A stretch of DNA of 19,453 nt from JAKJBL01 sp964461335 (lineage in GTDB: Bacteria; Bacillota; Clostridia; Christensenellales; CAG-138). Position 1 is the first letter of the stretch, and each line of letters starts with the position of its first letter. This document shows positions 1 to 6,623 of this stretch, piece by piece. The notes under the pieces are model-generated. The model was not told where the DNA came from, did not search any database, and worked only from the letters and a program-made list of their open reading frames with translations. The position numbers were made by a program, and so were the translations under genes. Where the stretch lies: contig CAYWTY010000032.1 in assembly GCA_964461335.1 (NCBI GenBank), positions 1 to 19,453 on the forward strand, given 5' to 3'.

Positions 1-135
1 CAATGCCACAAGCACGCCGCCCACATCTATTAGGATTTTTTTCAGATAGGTTCCTCTTTCCCATCGGCGCGGGCTGCCTGTTGATAATAAAAATCCAAGC
101 CCAACTATTATTAAGATATAGCCGAGTATTTTCAT
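1..135 (-). CDS. Small membrane protein, 3' part outside window
   Basis: Reading the minus strand from an ATG at 135 gives 45 uninterrupted codons running off the window edge. The product starts MKILGYILIIVGLGFLLSTG, a hydrophobic segment of about 16 residues, followed by a basic stretch (RRWERG, about residues 24-28) and then a second hydrophobic start (ILIDVGGVLVAL). This looks like a small integral membrane protein with at least two membrane spans. A G-rich Shine-Dalgarno (GGGGG, within 141-149) precedes the ATG. It lies 43 bases downstream of the 206-aa zinc-ribbon membrane protein on the same strand and is probably cotranscribed with it. No family was recognised; the rest of the gene is not visible. 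Confidence 0.6.
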   Translation of the reverse strand, partial: MKILGYILIIVGLGFLLSTGSPRRWERGTYLKKILIDVGGVLVAL

Positions 136-178
136 GCGGATTTCCCCCTATACTTATTGCGCTTTCTTGAGTTTCTTT

Positions 179-799
179 TTAGCGCCCGTTCCAGTTGATT
201 TCAGGAAGCAGAATCTTTTGAGGCTCACCCTGCTTTTTGAGGCGTTTGTTTATCCGCACAGTGTTAAAGATATTACCTGCGATAAGCCCTAGTATAAACA
301 ACCCGAGAGCAATAGCGAAAACAAAGCCGCCAAGCTGCTTCGGCCAGTCGGTTTTAGAAAGCAGAACTGCGCCAAATAAAATTCCCGGCAACCCAAGCCC
401 TAGCAAAATACTAAGACCGAAGCCTGTTTGCTTCTTAAGCGTAGGCAGTGCCCACGATTGATATGCCTTGCATTGCGGGCAGGTGTAATGCGAAAACAGA
501 AACTCCGCAGGCGCTGAGGTTCCCTCACCCTTTATAGGCGTATAGTTAATATGGTATTCGCCCTTTTCGACCTGTTCGCGAAGCGCGTCAATGCGCTTTT
601 GAACTTCAGCATACGCAGTAGATGCAACTCCCGCCTTAGCCTGTTCTGCTATCCATGATTTATTTGTCCCTGATGGAGCTGCAGCTTCCCGCTCTATTTC
701 AATGGGATACCACTGCGTTACAAAGCCGCAATGCTCACAGGTGAAACGATAATAAATTACATGCTTATTCTTAACTGTATAAATTGTTTCGTATTTCAT
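179..799 (-). CDS. Zinc-ribbon membrane protein, unknown function
   Basis: This 206-aa protein has two CxxC pairs, C21/C24 (CEHC) and C107/C110 (CPQC). Together they would form a split zinc ribbon around a soluble, partly coiled segment (about residues 35-80, rich in Ala, Glu and Lys). Two hydrophobic segments follow at about 127-148 and 155-178, then a basic tail (RINKRLKKQ). I infer a cytoplasmic zinc-binding head anchored by a C-terminal hairpin in the membrane. The ATG at 799 has a good ribosome binding site (AGAGGAG) about 9 bases upstream. The ORF upstream on the same strand (771-986) overlaps its first 29 bases, which suggests translational coupling. The reaction or partner is unknown; proteins of this layout are common and uncharacterised in Bacillota. 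Confidence 0.75.
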   Translation of the reverse strand: MKYETIYTVKNKHVIYYRFTCEHCGFVTQWYPIEIEREAAAPSGTNKSWIAEQAKAGVASTAYAEVQKRIDALREQVEKGEYHINYTPIKGEGTSAPAEFLFSHYTCPQCKAYQSWALPTLKKQTGFGLSILLGLGLPGILFGAVLLSKTDWPKQLGGFVFAIALGLFILGLIAGNIFNTVRINKRLKKQGEPQKILLPEINWNGR

Positions 800-986
800 T
801 TGATGACTGCTCCTCTTTGTCTCTTCCTTTCAAGCACAAACATCTGGAAGTATCGTTAACTATGGCATTGGTTTGGTTTAGGTATTCTCTCTCAGCCTCC
901 CGTTCCATGCTGCGGATCAAAAGAAGATTGTCAATGACCTTCATTTGCTTCGCTCGTTGGTTGGCTTCCTCTTTTTCCGTAATCAC
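771..986 (-). CDS. Small hydrophilic protein, hypothetical
   Basis: A GTG-started ORF of 71 aa whose first ~45 residues look like a charged helical protein (EKEEANQRAKQMKVIDNLLL then IRSMEREAERE). GTG is the only usable start, because the frame is closed by a TAG about 30 bases upstream. The Shine-Dalgarno is weak (GAG immediately before GTG). The 3' end overlaps the start of the zinc-ribbon gene by 29 bases in another frame, so the last ~10 residues double-code. No family was recognised. It could be a genuine small cytoplasmic protein, or a longer gene whose 3' end has been lost. Confidence is limited by the poor translation signal. Confidence 0.4.
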   Translation of the reverse strand: MITEKEEANQRAKQMKVIDNLLLIRSMEREAEREYLNQTNAIVNDTSRCLCLKGRDKEEQSSNEIRNNLYS

Positions 987-1169
987 CTCATATAGAATTA
1001 AGAAGTAACAAAGAGGCTTAGACTAGATTTAGCGGTTTACTTGCAGTATACTCCCAGATTGTCCCATTCTCAAGAGCATGTCAATATTTATTATTTAGCT
1101 ATTTATAGTCTAATCGCTGATATACTCAAAGGCATTTCGAGCATGTTAATCCGTGGTCCTTTTCATTTG

Positions 1170-1694
1170 TTAAATCACCAGCTTTTGGCTTATAAATGCA
1201 CAAACCATATTGTAGTTTTCTTCAGTGCAAAACACGGCTATTGTTTCCCCAAAACCAGCGCTTAGCATTATTGTGCTTTGCCGCTTAAGGTACTGTACTT
1301 TTCTTACTCGTTTCCATAGAAGCTGTTCTTTAGTTCTTGAGAGAGCCATCATGCCTGCAGCAGCTGTTGTGGGGTTGCCTGAAAGTACGCCCATTACAGT
1401 TGTAGCTGTGGCCATGCGGCGCACGCGCTTTTTTTGCTTGCTTTGGGTTTCACATATGATGCCCTTTTTATCAAGCATAAACTGCACATCATATGTACCC
1501 CTGAATATGAGCATAACGAGCAGGAACCCGAGTACTAAAGCTCCGCCTACCATAGCAAGACCGCTGTAAGCTTGCACAGCCAAAAGCACGATGAAGAGTA
1601 TCCCAAACGGAATCCCAAGCGCAAGTATAAGCTGATTGCGTATAATTCTGCTTTTTAATATTGGAACACATATCGACCAATTGATTTCACCCAA
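1170..1694 (-). CDS. Two-span membrane protein of unknown function
   Basis: The 174-aa product has two adjacent hydrophobic segments at about 20-42 and 46-66 separated by a short turn (QAYSG). A soluble C-terminal domain of about 105 residues follows, rich in basic residues (KQKKRVRRM) and ending in beta-like stretches. This layout resembles the YcxB-like/PH-domain type of small membrane proteins (two spans then a cytoplasmic beta-rich domain). That is a resemblance in architecture only, not a family assignment. The start is TTG at 1694: an excellent ribosome binding site (AAGGAGGA, about 8 bases upstream) points to it and there is no better in-frame ATG. It is transcribed divergently from the lipoprotein gene at 2034. 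Confidence 0.65.
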   Translation of the reverse strand: MGEINWSICVPILKSRIIRNQLILALGIPFGILFIVLLAVQAYSGLAMVGGALVLGFLLVMLIFRGTYDVQFMLDKKGIICETQSKQKKRVRRMATATTVMGVLSGNPTTAAAGMMALSRTKEQLLWKRVRKVQYLKRQSTIMLSAGFGETIAVFCTEENYNMVCAFISQKLVI

Positions 1695-1789
1695 TAGGCT
1701 TCCTCCTTCGCAAACATGATTAAGCCAAGCGCGGTATGGGTTATGAATTGCGGTTTGTTCATGGTACTCGCATCACAATATTTTTACTA

Positions 1790-1818
1790 ATCGTATGCCT
1801 TTATTATTCAGAATTCAA
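1790..1818 (-). promoter_or_regulatory. Candidate sigma-A promoter for the 174-aa membrane protein
   Basis: Minus-strand TTGAAT (1813-1818), a 17-base spacer and TACGAT (1790-1795) match the sigma-A pattern moderately (4 of 6 each). It would give a leader of about 90 bases before the TTG start. The rest of 1700-1940 shows no gene on either strand. Confidence 0.35.
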
Positions 1819-1944
1819 TAGTTATTTCGGTAGTTAGGTCATCATGGAATAAGCATCGGCCTTAAAGAGGGGATGGGGTAGTGTTTGAGGTTTTGATATG
1901 TTAAGATCCGCAGATTACCACGCAGCCATACAGGTAATATTTAG

Positions 1945-1974
1945 TTGTCATAGAAAATATTGTAGCTTTATAGT
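1945..1974 (+). promoter_or_regulatory. Candidate sigma-A promoter for the lipoprotein gene
   Basis: TTGTCA (1945-1950), an 18-base spacer and TATAGT (1969-1974) form a good sigma-A-like promoter. Transcription would start near 1981, about 50 bases before the lipoprotein ATG. Confidence 0.5.
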
Positions 1975-2033
1975 ATGCTAAGGATACCCTGATTCTTTAA
2001 AAAGCCTTTTACGTGAAAAGGAGAATCCTCCAA

Positions 2034-2858
2034 ATGAAAAAAGCTCTGAACATATTTTTGTCCGTTGTTTTATGTGTGACACTCGCCGCATGCAACAATA
2101 ATCAGGCAGTAAATACAGCGGTTACTAATGATAGATCGCCTATTCCCGCCTCGCCGACAGCCCCGGCAGCTGCGCCAGATACACCGTTAGAACCTGATGA
2201 ACCCATCGATAATCTTGATGATATGTATCATGCATATTCTACTGCGCTTGAAAACCTGATAAGGAACAATATACTACCAGGCAACACTAACAGCGAGGAA
2301 CAATTGGGCGATATGTCTGAAAACATGTTTGCCGTTCATGATGTGGATAACGACGGAAAAGAAGAGCTTATACTTATGTATTCCACCACAATTACCGCAG
2401 GTATGGCAGGATACGTATTTGGTTATGAGAATGAGACCGAAGCATTGCAAACCCAACTGCATGAGTATCCGGCGCTGACTTTTTACAATAACGGCATAGT
2501 CAAGGCGTTATGGTCGCACAATCAGGGACTCGCAGGCGACAACTTTTGGCCCTACAGCCTTTATCAGTATGTTCCGGATTCAGACAATTACGTATTGCTC
2601 GGCATGGTGGACGCATGGGACAAAAACTACGCGGAAACAGGCTATCAAAATAATCCGTTTCCAAGTGATATAGATAAAAGCGGGATGGGGATTGTTTACT
2701 ATATCATGGAAGATGGGCAATATGACGACACTCACCCTGTAGATGCAACCGAATACAATGAGTGGGTCAATTCTCAAATTAAAGATGCGGCGGAAATCGA
2801 AATCCAGTATATGAACTTGACGGAAGAAAACATCTTGCGTATAAAAATCGGATTGTAA
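2034..2858 (+). CDS. Secreted lipoprotein with a calcium-loop-like motif
   Basis: The protein begins with a type II signal peptide: basic start, hydrophobic core and lipobox LAAC with the lipidated Cys at residue 20. A low-complexity Pro/Ala/Thr tether follows (about 32-52), then a globular domain of about 220 residues. The segment VHDVDNDGKEELIL (D103, D105, D107, with E110/E111) fits the DxDxDG calcium-binding loop seen in VCBS/FG-GAP and dockerin-like repeats, and is common in clostridial lipoproteins of unknown role. I chose ATG 2034 rather than the in-frame GTG at 2013, because AAGGAG at 2017-2022 sits correctly in front of 2034 and would be coding if translation started at 2013. It is monocistronic. 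It is likely exported and anchored to the outer face of the membrane; substrate unknown. Confidence 0.8.
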   Translation: MKKALNIFLSVVLCVTLAACNNNQAVNTAVTNDRSPIPASPTAPAAAPDTPLEPDEPIDNLDDMYHAYSTALENLIRNNILPGNTNSEEQLGDMSENMFAVHDVDNDGKEELILMYSTTITAGMAGYVFGYENETEALQTQLHEYPALTFYNNGIVKALWSHNQGLAGDNFWPYSLYQYVPDSDNYVLLGMVDAWDKNYAETGYQNNPFPSDIDKSGMGIVYYIMEDGQYDDTHPVDATEYNEWVNSQIKDAAEIEIQYMNLTEENILRIKIGL

Positions 2859-2906
2859 ATAAACTTAGCAGCCCGCGCCAAATTGGAGTTGCGCATTATA
2901 TGTATT

Positions 2907-3041
2907 TTATTCAACTGACCCATAGGTGCCAAGCTTCGGATTATCTATATAGCGAATTCTGTACCTGCTAATATTTATTGCCCATTCTATTGGGTACAGT
3001 TTAAAGTACCGAACATCTTGTAACGATTTTCTATATGCCAT
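2907..3041 (-). CDS. Possible 44-aa small protein
   Basis: From an ATG at 3041 preceded by AGGG at a suitable distance, 44 codons read MAYRKSLQDVRYFKLYPIEW and onward to ...LGTYGSVE before TAA. The composition (many Tyr, Arg, Ile) and codon choice look more protein-like than a random frame, but no family was recognised. It may be a remnant of a larger gene, since the frame stays open upstream to 3128 without a better start. It occupies the interval between the lipoprotein gene and the tRNA; nothing else was found there apart from the hairpin at 3170-3198. Confidence 0.25.
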   Translation of the reverse strand: MAYRKSLQDVRYFKLYPIEWAINISRYRIRYIDNPKLGTYGSVE

Positions 3042-3169
3042 TTGCCGAACCCTAATCTGATAACGAAAGATAGCCAGAAATCGGCAAAGCGTGTGCAAAC
3101 ATCCCCGCGGAAAAACGCAGAACACCATAAATCAACCCGCTTTTAGCAGCCCAAAATGCCCTAAAACAC

Positions 3170-3198
3170 CGAAAAGCCCACAATTTGCAGGCTTTTCG
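3170..3198 (-). terminator. Hairpin downstream of tRNA-Val
   Basis: CGAAAAGCC (3170-3178) and GGCTTTTCG (3190-3198) form a perfect 9-bp stem with an 11-base loop, about 25 bases past the tRNA 3' end on the minus strand. The U-rich side lies inside the stem rather than after it, so it is a weak or processed 3' end rather than a textbook terminator. Confidence 0.4.
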
Positions 3199-3224
3199 AT
3201 TGTATTAAGACTTGCATCCTATTT

Positions 3225-3301
3225 TGGTGGGGATGATAGGGCTCGAACCTACGACCTCTTCGATGTGAGCGAAGCGCTCTAACCTGCTGGGCTACATCCC
3301 C
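3225..3301 (-). tRNA. tRNA-Val (anticodon CAC)
   Basis: On the minus strand the acceptor GGGGATG (3301-3295) pairs with CATCCCC (3235-3229). The anticodon stem CTTCG/CGAAG encloses the loop CTCACAT, giving anticodon CAC, which reads the Val codon GUG. The T arm GTAGG-TTCGAGC-CCTAT carries the invariant TTCGA loop, with one G-U pair. The discriminator is A, and CCA is encoded at 3227-3225. The D arm GCCC...GAGC has one C-A mismatch. Length is 77 bases with CCA. It is a single tRNA, not part of a visible cluster. Confidence 0.93.
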
Positions 3302-3455
3302 AAATGCGTATATAATGTTACAGTAAAGCATTGCTGAAAGCAAGCGCGAGTTTCAAAGAGAAGCAGTTATTGGAGCTTTTTAAGCAAGGTAGGTAAAGCA
3401 TAAGGAAGGCTAAAGCACAAAGTTAAAATATGCCGTAGTTGGCTGCTTGGCTTAT

Positions 3456-4106
3456 TTAGCTAAAAAGGGTTTGTGTAATGTCTTTGGGGATTTTGGCTAA
3501 CGCTAATCGTGCAACTTCACTTCCGGCTGAGCTAGCTTTTCGAATTTCCGGTTTTTCGAGGAGCCGCTCAACAGTAATTGAAAATACAATGTCTGGAATC
3601 ATATCAAAAGGTATGCCCGAAAAGTTGCCCTTTACCTTTTCAGTTATAAGGATTCGCTCAACGCTTGTAGGGATGTAGTTGTCAAAGAGCATAAGCAAAT
3701 CTGATGTTGCATCTACATTATAAGCTTCTGCAATTAGCGTGATGCTCGTCTCTCCAAGGCTTTTTATGCTGTCTGCGTAAATTTCCTGCTCCAGGCTTTC
3801 AAGGTAAAACTGCTTGCAGGGGTGCGAGAGGAAAAACTCCATGCACAGCCTCACCATTGCAGCTGAGTGTGCAAGCGGTGCCTCTGTTGCGCTGTGAACC
3901 TCCGCAAGGCGTTCTTTTAGGTAGCGAAGATATTTGCTCATTATTATTACTGCGATATTGCGCTTAGTGCTAAAATGATATGTTGCTAAGCCCAAGCTAA
4001 CTTCTGCAGCTCCCGCTATTTGGCGCATTGTTGTTGCATTATAGCCAGATTCGATAAAAAGACGGTTTGAACATTCGAGGATTTTATTTTCTTTGTTTTG
4101 CCGCAT
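3456..4106 (-). CDS. TetR/AcrR-family transcriptional regulator
   Basis: The 216-aa product has the TetR N-terminal DNA-binding domain: helices from about residue 5, with the helix-turn-helix at about 26-45 (TMRQIAGAAEVSLGLATYHF), closing on the family hallmark Y-H-F and a following K. The C-terminal ~150 residues are a variable helical ligand-binding and dimerisation domain. Such proteins usually act as ligand-released repressors of a neighbouring efflux or metabolic operon. It lies 146 bases downstream of the damaged reductase gene on the same strand, separated by a hairpin terminator, and has its own promoter with an overlapping palindrome (4140-4168). Its original target may have been the cupin/reductase genes. 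The start ATG 4106 has only a weak AAGG upstream. The ligand is unknown. Confidence 0.88.
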   Translation of the reverse strand: MRQNKENKILECSNRLFIESGYNATTMRQIAGAAEVSLGLATYHFSTKRNIAVIIMSKYLRYLKERLAEVHSATEAPLAHSAAMVRLCMEFFLSHPCKQFYLESLEQEIYADSIKSLGETSITLIAEAYNVDATSDLLMLFDNYIPTSVERILITEKVKGNFSGIPFDMIPDIVFSITVERLLEKPEIRKASSAGSEVARLALAKIPKDITQTLFS

Positions 4107-4139
4107 TTATAACAACCTTGTCTAAGCTTACTTTCATTT

Positions 4140-4168
4140 ATGATACATCTTTTTTCACATAAAGTGAA
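4140..4168 (-). promoter_or_regulatory. tetR promoter with overlapping inverted repeat
   Basis: Minus-strand TTCACT (-35, 4168-4163), a 17-base spacer and TATCAT (-10, 4145-4140). The inverted repeat TTCAC-N5-GTGAA (4154-4168) covers the -35 and the start of the spacer, which is where a TetR-type autorepressor would bind. The operator role is inferred. Confidence 0.45.
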
Positions 4169-4191
4169 TAGGTTTAAGCAGCTAATGATGC

Positions 4192-4231
4192 CAGAGAGCA
4201 AAAAGCGGCCAAAGCCACCTTTTGCTCTCTG
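4192..4231 (-). terminator. Long hairpin terminator after the reductase remnant
   Basis: CAGAGAGCAAAA (4192-4203) and TTTTGCTCTCTG (4220-4231) are perfectly complementary over 12 bp. The loop has a further GGC/GCC pairing. On the minus strand the inner AAAAG...CTTTTT arrangement also forms a short GC-containing hairpin followed by a U tract. It sits 22 bases past the reductase stop and insulates the tetR gene. It could also work on the plus strand. Confidence 0.65.
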
Positions 4232-4252
4232 TTTAAACCATGTTTAATGAGT

Positions 4253-5146
4253 TTAATACACGTTCATTGCAGCATAGTACCCGCCCCGTACAGCATCGAG
4301 GATTTTCCCCGACTTTTTGCAGTCGCCTGCAAGAACGAACTCTGGTGCCCATTCGCGCATTTTTTCAGCTTCATCATTAAGCGCAAGGCGTCCAGCTGCA
4401 ATAATTACAGTTTCAGCAGGGATATGCAAAGTGTTGCCATCTTCACACTGTGCTTTAATGCCGTCATTTAGAATTTCGAGCGCCTTTGTGCCGATGTGTA
4501 TATGGATATTCGAATACTTGTCGATTTCCTGTAAAAGCGCTTCCCTGCCTCTGAAATTGCCGTCCTTTGCTATAGAGGAGCACATTTCGAGTATAGTTAC
4601 ATCTTTGCCTTCCATTGCAAAGTTGAGCGCTTCCTCAGCGCCTGTCATCCCGCCGCCGATGATTGCTATCTGCTGACCAATAGGTTTTTCTTTTTTCCAT
4701 ATGTCCTCTGCAAAAACCACATGGTCAAGCTCTATGCCAGGTATGCTTGGGCAAAGTTTTTCCCCGCCTATTGCGCAAATTAAAACATCGGGCTTTAACA
4801 GCTTGCAGAGCTCTTCGTCAACCTGGGTGTTCATCATTACGCGTATTGCGCGGTTGTTTACCCGGTTAATTAAGGATTGCTTGTAGTTTGATAAATCAAA
4901 CTTGAAGCTAACATGCTCCGCAGTTTTTAGCGCGCCGCCAAGCAGGTTGCCCTTTTCGCAGAGTATAACTTCATGCCCTCTATCTGCAGCAGTTATAGCT
5001 GCCTGCATTCCTGCAGGCCCGCCGCCTGCTATAAGCACGCGGTTTTTGCGGCGTGGGCTTTCCCAGAACTTTGTTTGAAACTCCCTGCCACAGGTAGGGT
5101 TAACTGCGCATTTCATAGCGCGGCTTGCATACCTTATAAGGCTCAC
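4253..5146 (-). pseudogene. C-terminal remnant of an OYE-family FMN/FAD/4Fe-4S reductase
   Basis: This 297-codon frame matches the C-terminal half of the 2,4-dienoyl-CoA reductase/2-enoate reductase group (FadH and BaiCD-like). The linker KCAVNPTCGRE (residues 12-22) normally carries the last Cys of the 4Fe-4S cluster (here C13). It is followed by an FAD Rossmann motif AGGGPAG (40-46), an NAD-binding motif IGGGMTGAE (163-171) and a C-terminal AGD (273-275) for FAD. The N-terminal FMN TIM barrel (about 350 residues) and the first three cluster cysteines are absent. The frame begins at GTG 5146 without a proper ribosome binding site and overlaps the 3' end of the truncated cupin gene by 47 bases. 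I read this as a gene whose 5' half was deleted; translation by coupling to the cupin frame is possible, but the chemistry could not be complete. Confidence 0.8.
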
Positions 5147-5456
5147 CTTCGATGTAAACAGTTGCTTCCCCCCAAGTCGCGTTTACATCATCGTCCTTAT
5201 GGGTGAAGGCGGGCATGAAGAAAATCAGTTCATCGCTATCATGCACATGCTCACCCACAATCGGGTTAACTTCAGGTATTTCGTAAAACCACGAGAGGCT
5301 GAAGTTAACTTTACCATCGGGAAACAGTTCATTGTTTGCGTAGGTTTGGCCTAAAGTTCTGCCGGTTTTGAGGTTGCCTCTGTCATCGTAAATAGAATCC
5401 AAAATAGGCGGTCTGTAACTGGGTGAAATAAAGAGATGATCCCACTTTTTTGCCAT
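5100..5456 (-). pseudogene. 3'-truncated cupin-domain protein
   Basis: From ATG 5456, which has a near-perfect ribosome binding site (AAGGAGGG about 6 bases upstream), 118 codons read a soluble protein. Its segment VGEHVHDSDELIFF fits cupin motif 1 (H-x-H...E). After about residue 108 (GEPYKV) the sequence switches to CKPRYEMRS and stops. Cupin motif 2 (G...P.G..H...) is missing, and the DNA here is the start of the reductase remnant read in another frame. I infer that a deletion joined the front of a cupin gene to the back of a reductase gene. An upstream in-frame ATG at 5546 exists but lacks a ribosome binding site. The original role is not known. Confidence 0.65.
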
Positions 5457-5498
5457 AAACCCTCCTTGTCTAAAATAATATGGGCTACGAAAGCTGCA

Positions 5499-5518
5499 GC
5501 TTAAGTATATGCTTAAGC
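5499..5518. repeat. 20-base palindrome in the cupin leader
   Basis: GCTTAAG-TATATG-CTTAAGC has two 7-bp perfect arms around 6 bases. It lies 43-62 bases upstream of the cupin ATG and could be a regulator site or an RNA hairpin in the leader. Confidence 0.4.
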
Positions 5519-5724
5519 AATACAAGTGCTCTATCAACATGTGCATTGCAAAAAGCCGGGTGAGTTTAGCTTTAAAAGAACATCAGCGCCTTAGAAGCTC
5601 TTATTATAGGTATTGAGGAATAGAGTAACAAAAAACCGTTGTAGCTATCTTGAAACTTAAAGTATTAAGGGGCAATAAAGTATGCTGCTTTGAATATGGG
5701 GGAAGTCGTTATAGTGTTGTGCTT

Positions 5725-5753
5725 ACAATACTATACGCGTTCAGTATTGTCAA
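5725..5753 (-). promoter_or_regulatory. Strong promoter fully covered by an 8-bp inverted repeat
   Basis: On the minus strand TTGACA (5753-5748, consensus), a 17-base spacer and TATTGT (5730-5725) form a promoter reading toward the cupin gene. The perfect inverted repeat ACAATACT-N10-AGTATTGT (5725-5732, 5743-5750) overlaps both the -35 and the -10, as expected of a TetR-type operator. A plus-strand TTGTCA (5747-5752) with TATATA (5771-5776, spacer 18) shares the same bases, so the site may control both directions. The regulator is inferred. The remaining gene-free part of 5457-5825 shows no ORF I can support. Confidence 0.5.
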
Positions 5754-5825
5754 TATGAAAGATTAGATTATATATAATTCATTTAAGCAGTTTTATTTGC
5801 CTAAGCCTTGTGTGTGAAATGAAAC

Positions 5826-5854
5826 TCGACATGTCTTTTTACTTGTACTAAAAT
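5826..5854 (+). promoter_or_regulatory. Candidate sigma-A promoter for the small ORF-GNAT-methyltransferase operon
   Basis: TCGACA (5826-5831), a 17-base spacer and TAAAAT (5849-5854); each hexamer matches 5 of 6 consensus bases. Predicted start near 5861, shortly before the first coding signals at 5888-5913. Confidence 0.5.
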
Positions 5855-5912
5855 ATAGTTGTCTAATGATGCCCAATAGGAAACAGTATGAGCCTTAATA
5901 GGCTTTGGAAAA

Positions 5913-6089
5913 ATGCAGCAGCGCACTGCTAAGTTGATTTGGGAGCATATGAATACCGCCGACTGCTTGGCAGAGGGAATACCCGTAGACAATTGTGCCC
6001 TATACTGCTATCGTCTGGCTGTGCATTACGCCGATAACAACGGGTGGCTGCAAGAAGGCAAGCAAAACTGGTGGAGTTGGAAGGATTAA
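5913..6089 (+). CDS. 58-aa Cys/Trp-rich small protein, uncharacterised
   Basis: An ORF from ATG 5913 to TAA 6089 reads MQQRTAKLIWEHMNTADCLA and onward, ending WLQEGKQNWWSWKD. It has three Cys, five Trp and a mixed acidic/basic make-up typical of a folded small protein. It ends 2 bases before the GTG start of the GNAT gene, and its last codons contain that gene's AAGGA ribosome binding site, so the two are translationally coupled. The start is uncertain: ATG 5913 has only GGAAAA upstream, while ATG 5888 has AGGA but runs in the neighbouring frame and stops after 14 codons. Removing one A from the AAAAA run at 5909-5913 would join the two into a 66-aa protein. ATG 5949 is another possible start. 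No family was recognised. Confidence 0.55.
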   Translation: MQQRTAKLIWEHMNTADCLAEGIPVDNCALYCYRLAVHYADNNGWLQEGKQNWWSWKD

Positions 6090-6091
6090 AA

Positions 6092-6601
6092 GTGAAAATG
6101 AACGTTTCTATTAGACCGTGGCAAATGAGCGATGCCGCTGATGTTGCCGCAATAATCAATAACAAAAATGTGCAGGATAATTTGCGAGATGGCATTCCAT
6201 ACCCATACACAGCAAAAGATGGCGAAGAGTTCATCGCTTCAATGCTAAACGCAGATAAGGGCAGCACATATGCTTTTGCCATAATTCTACAAGGTAAGCT
6301 GGTCGGCAGTATCGGCGCTTTTCGTCAGTCGAATATCCATAGCCTAACTGCAGAAATGGGGTACTACATAGGCGAGGAGCATTGGGGCAAGGGCATTACT
6401 ACTGAGGCAGTACGGCAATTTTGTGAGTTTGTTTTCAGCAATACGGATATCATACGCATTTACGCAGAGCCGTTTGCTAATAACTCTGCTTCATGCCGAG
6501 TGCTTGAAAAGGCGGGGTTTCAGTTTGAGGGTACGCTCCGCAGCAATGCCATAAAGAACACCAAGGTGTTAGATATGAAGATGTACTCACGTATAAAGTA
6601 A
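6092..6601 (+). CDS. GNAT-family N-acetyltransferase (RimJ/RimL-like)
   Basis: The 169-aa product shows the full GNAT fold: beta-1 SIRPW (6-10), a hydrophobic strand AFAIILQGKLVGSIG (61-75), the acetyl-CoA pyrophosphate-binding region GEEHWGKGITTEAV (94-107), and the C-terminal signature NSASCRVLEKAGFQFEGTLR (131-150). The last is typical of RimJ/RimL-type enzymes that acetylate protein N-termini or small amines. GTG 6092 is favoured because AAGGA (6081-6085) is 6 bases upstream; ATG 6098 is the alternative. The frame continues open to 6044, but that part overlaps the small ORF. It is followed 22 bases later by the methyltransferase-like gene. The substrate cannot be deduced. Confidence 0.85.
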   Translation: MKMNVSIRPWQMSDAADVAAIINNKNVQDNLRDGIPYPYTAKDGEEFIASMLNADKGSTYAFAIILQGKLVGSIGAFRQSNIHSLTAEMGYYIGEEHWGKGITTEAVRQFCEFVFSNTDIIRIYAEPFANNSASCRVLEKAGFQFEGTLRSNAIKNTKVLDMKMYSRIK

Positions 6602-6623
6602 ATCAAAAAAAGGGGGTACAGCT

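Noticed and set aside
1041..1265. Plus-strand 74-codon ORF
   Set aside because: It overlaps the 3' end of the 174-aa gene antisense, without a ribosome binding site or protein-like composition.
3161..3343. Minus-strand ORF reading GDVAQQVRALRSHRRGRRFE
   Set aside because: It is the translation of the tRNA-Val gene itself, a well-known type of spurious ORF.
4247..5206. Plus-strand ORFs antisense to the reductase remnant
   Set aside because: They are shadows of a clearly coding minus-strand frame with conserved FAD/NAD motifs.
5913..6601. Type II toxin-antitoxin pair (small protein plus GNAT toxin)
   Set aside because: The GNAT is of RimJ/RimL type, not the TacT/AtaT group, and the small protein shows no ribbon-helix-helix features.
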